From Saccoglossus kowalevskii (Eukaryota > Hemichordata > Enteropneusta > Harrimaniidae): a stretch of DNA of 21,288 nucleotides. Of this stretch, positions 7,727-15,843 are shown piece after piece. The notes beneath the pieces were generated by a model. The model saw only the letters and a list, made by a program, of their open reading frames with translations. It did not search any database and was not told the origin of the DNA. A program made the position numbers and the translations under genes. The stretch's first letter is position 1; the number at the start of each line of letters is the position of its first letter. The DNA is taken from assembly GCF_000003605.2 (NCBI RefSeq), contig NW_003112204.1, positions 1 through 21,288 of the forward strand, in the 5' to 3' direction.

Positions 7727-7846
7727 GCCCACTGTCAAACCATTGCAGAACACACCAGTTCTCGTTCGATAACTGAATTTAAGCTGCATCTGGCGTGGTT
7801 AGTACTTGCATAGAAGACCGGCTGAGAATACCACGTGCAGTAAGCT
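7727..7846 (+). rRNA. 5S rRNA copy 39 (spacer H1)
   Basis: 120 nt. Variants T4C, C9T, T25C, C41T, C45A, G52T, G65T, G86A, G88A, G99A, G117A. Box C is damaged as in copies 6 and 24. T4C and C45A are shared with copy 66. Confidence 0.87.
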
Positions 7847-7942
7847 CATCAACATTTTTATTCCACATTACATACTAACTTTTACCCATGATTTTTTGCC
7901 TAGCCGTAGGATTAAATGACATCCAATTCCGACGAATATTCA

Positions 7943-8061
7943 GCCTACTGCAAAACCATTGCAGAATACACCAGTTCTCGTCCGATCACTGAAGTTAAGC
8001 TGCATCGGGCGTTTTTAGTACTTGCCTGGGAGACCGGCTGGGAATACCACGTGCAGTAGCT
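7943..8061 (+). rRNA. 5S rRNA copy 40 (spacer E) with internal T5, likely defective
   Basis: 119 nt. Variants C10A, G71T, G72T, A84C and one G lost at 117-118. T5 at 8012-8016. Followed by truncated copy 41. Confidence 0.85.
8012..8016 (+). terminator. Intragenic TTTTT in copy 40
   Basis: GGGCGTTTTTAGTA at gene positions 70-74, the fourth of seven such runs. Confidence 0.55.
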
Positions 8062-8075
8062 GATGAACATTTTTT

Positions 8076-8179
8076 ATTGCAGATACACCAGTTCTCGTCC
8101 GATCACTGAAGTTAAGCTGCATCGGGCGTGGTTAGTACTTGCATGGGAGACAGGCTGGGAATAACACGTGCATTAGGCT
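8076..8179 (+). pseudogene. 5S copy 41, 5'-truncated (t unit)
   Basis: 104 nt from position 16. Unlike the other t copies it is altered: one A lost at 23-24, C93A, C105A and G114T. The linker carries six T. It is followed by a class G unit, not D, which fits a deletion of the D unit and fusion of t to the D gene's 3' half. Confidence 0.82.
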
Positions 8180-8496
8180 CATCAACATTTTATTCCACCG
8201 GACATACTAACGTTTTCCCGGGATTTTTTGCCAATCCGAAGTATTAAATTACGTCCAATTCCAACGAATATTCAGCCTACTGCCAAACCATTGCAGAATA
8301 CGCCAGTTCTCGTCCGATCTCCGAAGTTAAGCTGCATCGGGCGTGGTTAGTACTTACATGGGAGACCGGCTGAGAAGACCACGTGCAGTATGCACATCAA
8401 CATTTTTATTCCACATTACATACTAACTTTTACCCATGATTTTTTGCCTAGCCGTAGCAGTAAACGACATCCAATTCCGACGAATATTCAGCCTAC
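8139..8496 (+). repeat. Second copy of the 358-bp segment of 7159-7516
   Basis: Its left end lies inside truncated copy 41 and its right end in copy 43. The different neighbours on each side show a moved or converted block. Confidence 0.85.
8275..8394 (+). rRNA. 5S rRNA copy 42 (spacer G)
   Basis: 120 nt. Same eight variants as copy 37 (A28G, A46T, T48C, G82A, G99A, T103G, G117T, T120A). Confidence 0.9.
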
Positions 8497-8610
8497 GGCC
8501 AAACCATTGCAGAATACACCAGTTCTCGTCCGATCACTGAAGTTAAGCTGAATCGGGCGTGGTTAGTACTTGCATGGGAGACCGGCTGGGAATACCACGT
8601 GCAGTAGGCT
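8491..8610 (+). rRNA. 5S rRNA copy 43 (spacer F), near consensus
   Basis: 120 nt with only T7G and C61A. T7G gives one helix I mismatch. One of the four least diverged full-length copies. Confidence 0.92.
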
Positions 8611-8706
8611 TATCAACATTTTTATTCCACCGTACATACCAAATTTTTCCCGGGATTTTTTGCCTAGCCAAAGCGTTAAACCACAGGCAATTCTGACGAA
8701 TATTCA

Positions 8707-8826
8707 GCCTACTGTCAAACCATTGCGGAACACACCAGTTCTCGTCCAATCACTGAATTTAAGCTGCATCGTGCGTGGTTAGTACTTGCATGGGAGACCG
8801 GCTGGGAATACCACGTGCAGTAGGTT
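8707..8826 (+). rRNA. 5S rRNA copy 44 (spacer A)
   Basis: 120 nt. Variants C9T, A21G, T25C, G42A, G52T, G66T, C119T. A21G is shared with copy 91. Confidence 0.9.
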
Positions 8827-8922
8827 CATCAACATTTTTATTCCACCGTACATACTAAGTTTGTTCCGGGATTTTTTGCCTAGCCGAAGTATTAAATTAC
8901 ATCCAATTCCGAGGAATATTCA

Positions 8923-9040
8923 GCCTACTGCCAAACCATTGCAGAATACACCAGTTCTCGTCCGATCACTGAAGTAAGCCGCATCGGGCATGGTAGGACT
9001 TGCACGGGAGACCGGCTGGGAATACCACGTGCAGTAGGCC
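8923..9040 (+). rRNA. 5S rRNA copy 45 (spacer B)
   Basis: 118 nt. Two single T losses (53-54 and 73-74), T59C, G69A, T77G, T85C, T120C. The gene body is not class B but the copy 57/92 type, and one of the losses hits box A. Confidence 0.85.
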
Positions 9041-9136
9041 CATCAACATTTTTATTCCACATTACATTCTAATTTTTTCCCATGATTTTTTGCCCAGACG
9101 AAGCATTAAATGACATACAATTCGGACGAATATTCA

Positions 9137-9256
9137 GCCTACTGCCAAACCATTGCAGAATACACCAGTTCTCGTCCGACCACTGAAGTTAAGCTGCATT
9201 GGGCGTGTTTAGTACTTGCATGGGAGACTGGCTGGGAATACCATGTGCAGTAGGCT
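9137..9256 (+). rRNA. 5S rRNA copy 46 (spacer D)
   Basis: 120 nt. Variants T44C, C64T, G72T, C93T, C108T. Helix I is fully paired. Confidence 0.9.
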
Positions 9257-9352
9257 TATCAACATTTTTATTCCACCGTACATACCAAATTTTTCCCGGG
9301 ATTTTTTGCCTAGACGAAACATTAAATGACATACAATTCGGACGAATATTCA

Positions 9353-9472
9353 GCCTCCTGTCAAACCATTGCAGAATACACCAGTTCTCATCCGATCACT
9401 GAAGTTAAGCTGCATCTGGTGTGGTTAGTACTTGCATGGGAGACTGGCTGGGAATACCACGTGCAGTCGACT
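9353..9472 (+). rRNA. 5S rRNA copy 47 (chimeric A/D spacer)
   Basis: 120 nt. Variants A5C, C9T, G38A, G65T, C68T, C93T, A116C, G118A. The spacer has a class A left half (ACCAAATTTTTCCCGGG) and a class D right half (AATGACATACAATTCGG). Confidence 0.88.
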
Positions 9473-9568
9473 CATCAACATTTTTATTCCACCGTATATA
9501 CTAACGTTTTCCCGGGATTTTTTGCCTAGCCGAAGTATTAAATTACATCCAATTCCGACGAATATTCA

Positions 9569-9688
9569 GCCTACTGCCAAACCATTGCAGAATACACCAG
9601 GTCTCGTCCAATCACTGAAGTTAAGCTGTATCGGGCGTGGTTAGTACTTGCATGGGAGACCGGCTGGGAATACCACGATCAGTAGGCT
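9569..9688 (+). rRNA. 5S rRNA copy 48 (spacer G)
   Basis: 120 nt. Variants T33G, G42A, C61T, T110A, G111T. T33G affects a helix III closing pair. Confidence 0.9.
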
Positions 9689-9784
9689 TATCAACATTTT
9701 TATTCCACCGTACATACGAACTTTTTCCCGGGATTTGTTGCCTAGCCGAAGTATTAAATTACATCCAATTCCGACAAATATTCA

Positions 9785-9904
9785 TCCTACTGCCAAACCA
9801 TTGTAGAATACACCAGTTCTCGTCCGATCACTGAAGTTAAGCTGAATCGGGCGTGGTTAGTACTTGCATGGGAGACCGGCTGGGAATACCACGTGCAGTA
9901 GGTT
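9785..9904 (+). rRNA. 5S rRNA copy 49 (spacer J)
   Basis: 120 nt. Variants G1T, C20T, C61A, C119T. Starts TCCTAC. G1T with C119T leaves a U-U end pair. C20T alters helix II. Confidence 0.9.
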
Positions 9905-10000
9905 CATCAACATTTTTATTCCACCGTACATACTAAGTTTGTCCCGGGATTTTTTGCCTAGCCGAAGTATTAAATTACATCCAATTCCGAGGAATATTCA

Positions 10001-10120
10001 GCCTACTGCCAAACCATTGCAGAGTACACCAGTTCGCGTCCGATCACTGAAGTTAAGCTAAATCGGGTGTGGTTAGTACTTGCATGGGAGACCTGCTGGG
10101 AATGCCACATGCAATAGGCT
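10001..10120 (+). rRNA. 5S rRNA copy 50 (spacer B)
   Basis: 120 nt. Variants A24G, T36G, G60A, C61A, C68T, G94T, A104G, G109A, G114A. Confidence 0.9.
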
Positions 10121-10216
10121 TATCAACATTTTTATTCCACCGTACATACAATCTTTTTCCCTTGATTATTTGCCTAGCCGAAACATTAATTGAAATCCAA
10201 TTCCGACGAATATTAA

Positions 10217-10336
10217 GCCTACTGCCAAACCATTGCAGAATACACCAGTTCTCGTCCGATCACTGAAGTTAAGCTGCATCGGGCGTTTTTAGTACTTGCC
10301 TGGGAGACCGGCTGGGAATACCACGTGCAGTAGGCT
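10217..10336 (+). rRNA. 5S rRNA copy 51 (spacer C) with internal T5, likely defective
   Basis: 120 nt, differing only by G71T, G72T and A84C. T5 at 10286-10290. Here the T5 gene sits behind a class C spacer, so the doublet moved or recombined within its 5' flank. Confidence 0.87.
10286..10290 (+). terminator. Intragenic TTTTT in copy 51
   Basis: Gene positions 70-74, as in the six other T5 genes. Confidence 0.55.
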
Positions 10337-10349
10337 GATGAACATTTTT

Positions 10350-10454
10350 ATTGCAGAATACACCAGTTCTCGTCCGATCACTGCAGTTAAGCTGCATCGG
10401 GCGTGGTTAGTACTTGCATGGGAGACCGGCTGGGAATACCACGTGCAGTAGGCT
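10350..10454 (+). pseudogene. 5S copy 52, 5'-truncated (t unit)
   Basis: 105 nt from position 16 with the single change A50C beside box A. Confidence 0.85.
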
Positions 10455-10549
10455 CATCAACATTTTTATTCCACATTACATACTAACTTTTTCCCATCAT
10501 TTTTTGCCTAGACGAAGTATAAATGACATACAATTCGGACGAATATTCA

Positions 10550-10672
10550 GCCTACTGCCAAACCATTGCAGAATACACCATTTCTTGTCCGATCACTGAA
10601 AGTTAAGCTGCATCGGGGCGTGGTTAGTACTTGCATGGGAGACCGGCTGAGAATAACCACGTGCAGTATGCT
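10550..10672 (+). rRNA. 5S rRNA copy 53 (spacer D), three insertions
   Basis: 123 nt. Variants G32T, C37T, G99A, G117T and three single-base gains, each extending a short run (A at 50-51, G at 65-67, A at 101-104). Either badly damaged or sequencing noise. Confidence 0.83.
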
Positions 10673-10755
10673 CATCAACATTTTTATTCCACATTACATA
10701 CTAACGTTTTCCTATGATTTTTGCCTAGCCGTTGCAGTAAACGACATCCACTTCC

Positions 10756-10767
10756 GACGAATATTCA
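10756..10767 (+). promoter_or_regulatory. Near-invariant 5' flank GACGAATATTCA (representative)
   Basis: The 12 bp just before copy 54. GAATATTCA or a one-base variant precedes almost every copy in all spacer classes, although the mid-spacer differs. Its constancy could reflect start-site or transcription factor contacts, or simply shared ancestry. Confidence 0.45.
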
Positions 10768-10887
10768 GCCTACTGCCAAACCATTGCAGAATACACCAGT
10801 TCTCGTCCGATCACTGAAGTTAAGCTCCATTGGGCGTGGTTAGTACTTGCATGGGAGACCGGCTGGGAATACCACGTGCAGTAGGCT
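10768..10887 (+). rRNA. 5S rRNA copy 54 (spacer F), near consensus
   Basis: 120 nt with only G60C and C64T, and the only one of the four best copies with a perfect nine-pair helix I. G60C falls in helix II and box A. On sequence alone it is a good candidate for a functional gene. Confidence 0.93.
10818..10865 (+). promoter_or_regulatory. Internal control region of copy 54 (box A, IE, box C)
   Basis: Box A is about 10818-10832 (AGTTAAGC core), IE about 10835-10840 and box C about 10848-10865 (TGCATGGGAGACCGGC core). Positions are carried over from the Xenopus 5S map, shifted by one for the extra helix II base. TFIIIA binds here and recruits TFIIIC and TFIIIB. Copies with changes here are flagged individually. 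Confidence 0.7.
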
Positions 10888-10895
10888 TATCAACA

Positions 10896-10900
10896 TTTTT
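10896..10900 (+). terminator. Pol III TTTTT terminator of copy 54
   Basis: T5 at +9 to +13 after the gene, within CAACATTTTTATTCC. Confidence 0.75.
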
Positions 10901-10983
10901 ATTCCACCGTACATACCAAATTTTTCCCGGGATATTTTGCCTAGCCAAAGCGTTAAACCACAGGCAATTCTGACGAATATTCA

Positions 10984-11103
10984 GCCTATAGTCAAACCAT
11001 TGCAGAACGCACCAGTTCTCGTCCAATCACTGAATTTAAGCTGCATCGTGCGTGGTTAGTACATGCATGGGAGACCGGCTGGGAATACCACGAGCAGTAG
11101 GTT
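10984..11103 (+). rRNA. 5S rRNA copy 55 (spacer A)
   Basis: 120 nt. Variants C6T, T7A, C9T, T25C, A26G, G42A, G52T, G66T, T80A, T110A, C119T. The most altered class A gene. Confidence 0.88.
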
Positions 11104-11199
11104 CATCAACATTTTTATTCCACCGTACATACTAAGTTTATCCTGGGATTTTGTGCCTAGCCGAAGTATTAAATTTCATCCAATTCCGAGGAATATTCA

Positions 11200-11319
11200 G
11201 CCTACTGCCAAACCATTGCAGAGTACACCAGTTCGCGTCCGATCACTGAAGTTAAGCTGCATCGGGCGTGGTTAGTACTTGCATGGGAGACCTGCTGGGA
11301 ATGCCACGTGCAATAGGCT
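11200..11319 (+). rRNA. 5S rRNA copy 56 (spacer B)
   Basis: 120 nt. Variants A24G, T36G, G94T, A104G, G114A. G109 is normal here, unlike in most class B genes. Confidence 0.9.
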
Positions 11320-11415
11320 TATCAACATTTTTATTCCACCGTACATACTATCTTTTTCCCTTGATTATTTGCCTAGCCGAAACATTAATTGAAATCCAAT
11401 TTCGACGAATATTCA

Positions 11416-11535
11416 GCCTACTGCCAAACCATTGCAGAATACACCAGTTCTCGTCCGATCACTGAAGTTAAGACGCATCGGGCATGGTTAGGACTTGCAC
11501 GGGAGACCGTCTGGGAATACCACGTGCAGTAGGCC
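11416..11535 (+). rRNA. 5S rRNA copy 57 (spacer C)
   Basis: 120 nt. Variants C58A, T59C, G69A, T77G, T85C, G95T, T120C. C58A and T59C lie in box A. G95T breaks the helix IV pair with C83. Confidence 0.88.
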
Positions 11536-11631
11536 CATCAACATTTTTATTCCACATTACATTCTAACTTTTTCCCATGATTTTTTGCCCAGACGAAGCA
11601 TTAAATGACATACAATTCGGACGAATATTCA

Positions 11632-11743
11632 GCTACTGCCAAACCATTGCAGAATACACCAGTTCTCGTCCGATCAATGAAGTTAAGCTGCATCGGTCGT
11701 GGTTGCATGGGAGACCGGCCTGGAATACCATGTGCATTAGGCT
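11632..11743 (+). pseudogene. 5S copy 58 (spacer D), deletion across IE/box C
   Basis: 112 nt. Seven bases (AGTACTT, positions 75-81) are missing, with TT at both ends of the deletion. One C is lost at 2-3, and C47A, G67T, T97C, G98T, C108T and G114T are present. Spacing between IE and box C changes, so TFIIIA binding should fail. Confidence 0.82.
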
Positions 11744-11839
11744 CATCAACATTTTTATTCCACCATACATACTAACTTTTTTCCGGGATTTTTTGCCTAG
11801 CCGAAGTATTAAATTACATCCAATTCCGACGAATATTTA

Positions 11840-11959
11840 GCCTACTGCCAAACCATTGCAGAATACAGCAGTTCTTGTCAGATCACTGAAGTTAAGCTGC
11901 ATCGGGCGTGTTTAGTACTTGCATGGGAGACCTGCTGGGAATACCACGTTCAGTCGGCT
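11840..11959 (+). rRNA. 5S rRNA copy 59 (spacer G)
   Basis: 120 nt. Variants C29G, C37T, C41A, G72T, G94T, G111T, A116C. G111T and A116C disturb helix I. Confidence 0.88.
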
Positions 11960-12055
11960 CATCAACATTTGTATTCCACATTACATACTAACTTTTTCAC
12001 ATGATTTTTTGCCTAGACGAAGCATTAAATGACATACAATTCGGACGAATATTCA

Positions 12056-12175
12056 GCCTACAGCCAAACCATTGCAGAATACACCAGTTCTCATCCGATC
12101 ACTGAAGTTAAGCTGCATTGGGTGTGGTTAGTACTTGCATGGGAGACCGGCTGGGAATACCACGTGCATTAGGCT
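12056..12175 (+). rRNA. 5S rRNA copy 60 (spacer D)
   Basis: 120 nt. Variants T7A, G38A, C64T, C68T, G114T. Confidence 0.9.
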
Positions 12176-12271
12176 CATCAACATTTTTATTCCACCGTAC
12201 ATACTAACGTTTTCCCGGAATTTTTTGCCTAGCCGAAGTATTAAATTACATTCAATTCCGACGAATATTCA

Positions 12272-12391
12272 GCCTACTGCCAAACCATTGCAGAATACAC
12301 CAGTTCTCGTCCAATCACTGAAGTTAAGCTGTATCGGGCGTGGTTAGTACTTACATGGGAGACCGGCTGGGAATACCACGAGCAGTAGGCT
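12272..12391 (+). rRNA. 5S rRNA copy 61 (spacer G)
   Basis: 120 nt. Variants G42A, C61T, G82A, T110A. Helix I is fully paired; G82A hits box C and helix IV. Confidence 0.9.
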
Positions 12392-12487
12392 TATCAACAT
12401 TTTTATTCCACCGTACATACAAACTTTTTCCCGGGATTTGTTGCTTAGCCGAAGTATTAAATTACATCCAATTCCGACGAATATTCA

Positions 12488-12607
12488 TCCTACTGCCAAA
12501 CCATTGTAGAATACACCAGTTCTCGTCCGATCACAGAAGTTAAGCTGCATCGTGCGTGGTTAGTACTTGCATGGGAGACCGGCTGGGAATACCACGTGCA
12601 AAAGGCT
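12488..12607 (+). rRNA. 5S rRNA copy 62 (spacer J)
   Basis: 120 nt. Variants G1T, C20T, T48A, G66T, G114A, T115A. T48A breaks the A31-U48 pair of helix III. Confidence 0.88.
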
Positions 12608-12706
12608 TATCAACATTTTTATTCCACCGTACATACTATCTTTTTCCCCCCGTGATTTTTTGCCTAGCCGAAACATTAATTGAAATCCAATTCCGACGAA
12701 TATTCA

Positions 12707-12826
12707 GCCTACTGCCAAACCATTGCAGAATACACCAGTTCTCGTCCGATCACTGAAGTTAAGGCGCATCGGGCGTGCTTAGTTCTTGCACGGGAGACCG
12801 GCTGGGAAAACCAAGTTCAATCGGCT
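12707..12826 (+). rRNA. 5S rRNA copy 63 (spacer C), strongly diverged
   Basis: 120 nt. Variants C58G, T59C, G72C, A78T, T85C, T103A, C108A, G111T, G114A, A116C. Same lineage as copy 84. Confidence 0.85.
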
Positions 12827-12921
12827 CATCAACATTTTTATTCACATTACATACTAACTTTTTCCCATGATTTTTTGCCTAGACGAAGCATTAAATGACA
12901 TACAATTCGGACGAATATTCA

Positions 12922-13041
12922 GCCTACTGCCAAACCATTGCAGAATACACCAGTTCTCGTCTGATCACTGAAGTTAAGCTGCATCGGGCGTGGTTAGTAC
13001 TTGCATGGGAGACCGGCTGGGAATACCACGTGCATTAGGCT
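12922..13041 (+). rRNA. 5S rRNA copy 64 (spacer D), near consensus
   Basis: 120 nt with only C41T and G114T. G114T leaves one C-U mismatch in helix I. Confidence 0.92.
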
Positions 13042-13137
13042 GATCAACATTTTTATTCCACCTAACATACTAACGTTTTCCCGGGATTTTTTGCCTAGCC
13101 GAAGTATTAAATTACATCCAATTCCGACGAATATTCA

Positions 13138-13257
13138 GCCTACTGCCAAACCATTGCAGAATACACCAGTTCTCATCCGATCTCTGAAGTTAATCTCCAT
13201 CGGGCGTGGTTAATACTTGCATGGGAGACCGGCTGAGAATACCACTTGTAGTAGGCT
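13138..13257 (+). rRNA. 5S rRNA copy 65 (spacer G)
   Basis: 120 nt. Variants G38A, A46T, G57T, G60C, G76A, G99A, G109T, C112T. Starts the block that repeats copies 38-40 at +5627 bp. Confidence 0.9.
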
Positions 13258-13353
13258 TATCAACATTTTTATTCCACCGTAAATGCCAAATTATTCCCGG
13301 GATTGTTTGCCTAGCCGAAGCGTTAAACGACATGCAATTCTGACGAATATTCA

Positions 13354-13473
13354 GCCCACTGTCAAACCATTGCAGAACACACCAGTTCTCGTTCGATAAC
13401 TGAATTTAAGCTGCATCTGGCGTGGTTAGTACTTGCATAGCAGACCGGCTGAGAATACCACGTGCAGTAAGCT
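13354..13473 (+). rRNA. 5S rRNA copy 66 (spacer H1)
   Basis: 120 nt. Variants T4C, C9T, T25C, C41T, C45A, G52T, G65T, G86A, G88C, G99A, G117A. Box C is damaged. Confidence 0.87.
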
Positions 13474-13568
13474 CATCAACATTTTTATTCCACATTACAT
13501 ACTAACTTTTACCCATGATTTTTTGCCTATAGTAGGATTAAATGACATCCAATTCCGACGAATATTCA

Positions 13569-13688
13569 GCCTACTGCCAAACCATTGCAGAATACACCAG
13601 TTCTCGTCCGATCACTGAAGTTAAGCTGCATCGGGCGTGGTTAGTACTTGCATGGGAGACTGGCTGGGAATAACACGTGCATTAGGCT
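13569..13688 (+). rRNA. 5S rRNA copy 67 (spacer E variant)
   Basis: 120 nt. Variants C93T, C105A, G114T. It lacks the T5 and is not followed by a truncated copy. The spacer reads CCTATAGTAGGATT, shared with copy 86. Confidence 0.9.
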
Positions 13689-13784
13689 CATCAACATTTT
13701 TATTCCACCGTACATACTAACGTTTTCCCGGGATTTTTTGCCTATCCGAAGTATAAAATTACATCCAATTCCGAAGAATATTCA

Positions 13785-13904
13785 GCCTACTGTCAAACCA
13801 TTGCAGAACACACCTGTTCTCGTCCGATCTCTGAAGTTAAGCTGCATCGGGCGTGGTTAGTACTTGCATGGGAGACCGGCTGAGAAGACCACGTGCAGTA
13901 GGCT
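13785..13904 (+). rRNA. 5S rRNA copy 68 (spacer G)
   Basis: 120 nt. Variants C9T, T25C, A31T, A46T, G99A, T103G. A31T and A46T leave two helix III mismatches. Confidence 0.9.
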
Positions 13905-14000
13905 CATCAACATTTTTATTCCACTGTACATACTAAGTTTGTCCCGGGATTTTTTGCCTTGCCAAAGTATTACATTACATCCAATTCCGAAGAATATTCA

Positions 14001-14120
14001 GCCTACTGCCAAACCATTGCAGAGTACACCAGTTCGCGTCCGATCACTGAAGTTAAGCTGCATCGGGCGTGGTTAGTACTTGCATGGGACACCTGCTGGG
14101 AATGCCACGTGCAATAGGCT
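14001..14120 (+). rRNA. 5S rRNA copy 69 (spacer B)
   Basis: 120 nt. Variants A24G, T36G, G90C, G94T, A104G, G114A. G90C lies in the conserved GGGAGACC of box C. Confidence 0.9.
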
Positions 14121-14216
14121 TATCAACATTTTTATTCCACCGAACATACTATCTTTTTCCCTTGATTATTTGCCTAGCCGAAACATTAATTGAAATCCAA
14201 TTCGGACGAATATTCA

Positions 14217-14336
14217 GCCTACTGCCAAACCATTGCAGAATACACCAGTTCTCGTCCGATCTCTGAAGTTAAGCTGCATCGGGCGTGGTTAGTACTTGCA
14301 TGGGAGACTGGCTGAGAAGAGCACGTGCAGTATGCT
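14217..14336 (+). rRNA. 5S rRNA copy 70 (spacer C)
   Basis: 120 nt. Variants A46T, C93T, G99A, T103G, C105G, G117T. The gene is class G-like behind a class C spacer, joining two lineages. Confidence 0.9.
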
Positions 14337-14431
14337 CATCAACATTTTTATTCACATTACATACTAACATTTACCCATGATTTTTTGCCTAGCCGTAGGA
14401 TTAAATGACATACAATTCCGACGAATATTCA

Positions 14432-14550
14432 GCTACTGCCAAACCATTGCAGAATACACCAGTTCTCGTCCGATCACTGAAGTTAAGCTGCATCGGGCGT
14501 TTTTAGTACTTGCCTGGGAGACCGGCTGGGAATACCACGTGCAGTAGGCT
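14432..14550 (+). rRNA. 5S rRNA copy 71 (spacer E) with internal T5, likely defective
   Basis: 119 nt. One C lost at 2-3 (GCTACTGCC), then G71T, G72T, A84C. T5 at 14500-14504. Followed by truncated copy 72. Copy 86 carries the same C loss. Confidence 0.86.
14500..14504 (+). terminator. Intragenic TTTTT in copy 71
   Basis: Equivalent to gene positions 70-74 after allowing for the lost C. Confidence 0.55.
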
Positions 14551-14563
14551 GATGAACATTTTT

Positions 14564-14668
14564 ATTGCAGAATACACCAGTTCTCGTCCGATCACTGAAG
14601 TTAAGCTGCATCGGGCGTGGTTAGTACTTGCATGGGAGACCGGCTGGGAATACCACGTGCAGTAGGCT
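14564..14668 (+). pseudogene. 5S copy 72, 5'-truncated (t unit)
   Basis: 105 nt, identical to the consensus from position 16. Heads a t-D-G-F-A-B run like copies 26-31. Confidence 0.85.
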
Positions 14669-14763
14669 CATCAACATTTTTATTCCACATTACATACTAA
14701 CTTTTTCCCATCATTTTTTGCCTAGACGAAGCATAAATGACATACAATTCGGACGAATATTCA

Positions 14764-14883
14764 GCCTACTGCCAAACCATTGCAGAATACACCAGTTCTT
14801 GTCCGATCACTGAAGTTAAGCTGCATCGGGCGTGGTTAGTACTTGCATGGGAGACAAGCTGGGAATAACACGTGCATTAGGCT
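14764..14883 (+). rRNA. 5S rRNA copy 73 (spacer D)
   Basis: 120 nt. Variants C37T, C93A, G94A, C105A, G114T. Confidence 0.9.
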
Positions 14884-14979
14884 CATCAACATTTTTATTC
14901 CACCGTACATATTTACGTTTTCCCGGGATTTTTTGCCTATCCGAAGTATTAAATTACATCCAATTCCGACGAATATTCA

Positions 14980-15099
14980 GCCTACTGCCAAACCATTGCA
15001 GAATACGCCAGTTCTCGTCCGATCTCTGAAGTTAAGCTGCATCGGGCGTGGTTAGTACTTGCATGGGAGACCGGCTGAGAAGACCACGTGCAGTATGCT
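14980..15099 (+). rRNA. 5S rRNA copy 74 (spacer G)
   Basis: 120 nt. Variants A28G, A46T, G99A, T103G, G117T. The spacer has CATATTTACG in place of CATACTAACG. Confidence 0.9.
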
Positions 15100-15195
15100 C
15101 ATCAACATTTTTATTCCACATTACATACTAACATTTACCCATGATTTTTTGCCTAGCCGTAGCAGTAAACGACATCCAATTCCGACGAATATTCA

Positions 15196-15315
15196 GCCTA
15201 CAGCCAAACCATTGCAGAATACACCAGTTCTCGTCCGATCACTGAAGTTAAGCTGAATCGGGCGTGGTTAGTACTTGCATGGGAGACCGGCCGGGAATAC
15301 CACGTGCAGTAGGCT
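15196..15315 (+). rRNA. 5S rRNA copy 75 (spacer F)
   Basis: 120 nt. Variants T7A, C61A, T97C. T97C (GGCCGGGA) is shared with copies 29 and 101. Confidence 0.91.
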
Positions 15316-15412
15316 TATCAACATTTTTATTCCACCGTACATACCAAATTTTTCCCGGGGATTTTTTGCCTAGCCAAAGCGTTAAACCACAGGCAATTCT
15401 GACGTCTATTCA

Positions 15413-15532
15413 GCCTACTGTCAAACCATTGCAGAACACACCAGTTCTCGTCCAATCACTGAATTTAAGCTGCATCGTGCGTGGTTAGTACTTGCATGGG
15501 AGACCGGCTGGGAATACCACGTGCAGTAGGTT
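15413..15532 (+). rRNA. 5S rRNA copy 76 (spacer A)
   Basis: 120 nt. Variants C9T, T25C, G42A, G52T, G66T, C119T, the plain class A set. The upstream flank reads GACGTCTATTCA. Confidence 0.91.
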
Positions 15533-15628
15533 CATCAACATTTTTATTCCACCGTACATACTAAGTTTGTCCCGGGATTTTTTGCCTAGCCGAAGTATTA
15601 AATTACATCCAATTCCGAGGAATATTCA

Positions 15629-15748
15629 GCCTACTGCCAAACCATTGCAGAGTACACCAGTTCTCGTCCGATCACTGAAGTTAAGCTACATCGGGCATGT
15701 TTAGTACTTGCATGGGAGACCGGCTGGGAATACCATGTGCAGTAGGCT
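15629..15748 (+). rRNA. 5S rRNA copy 77 (spacer B)
   Basis: 120 nt. Variants A24G, G60A, G69A, G72T, C108T. Class B at the front and copy 19-like at the back, a within-gene switch that leads into the H2-I block. Confidence 0.9.
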
Positions 15749-15843
15749 TATCAACATTTTTATTCCACCGTACATACCAACATTTTCCCGGGATTTTTTG
15801 CCTTGCCGAAGCGTTAAACGACATGCAATTCCGACGAATATTC

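Larger units (their letters stand above)
14432..15748 (+). repeat. Higher-order repeat block, copies 71-77
   Basis: T5 gene, t, D, G, F, A, B. After B the array switches to H2-I, whereas the block at 4805 continues with C. Confidence 0.75.

Noticed and set aside
8543..8749. Minus-strand frames of about 61-68 codons (MDENWCV..., MQWFDRR...)
   Set aside because: They are the complement of the same 5S unit and depend on chance absence of stops. There is no independent support.
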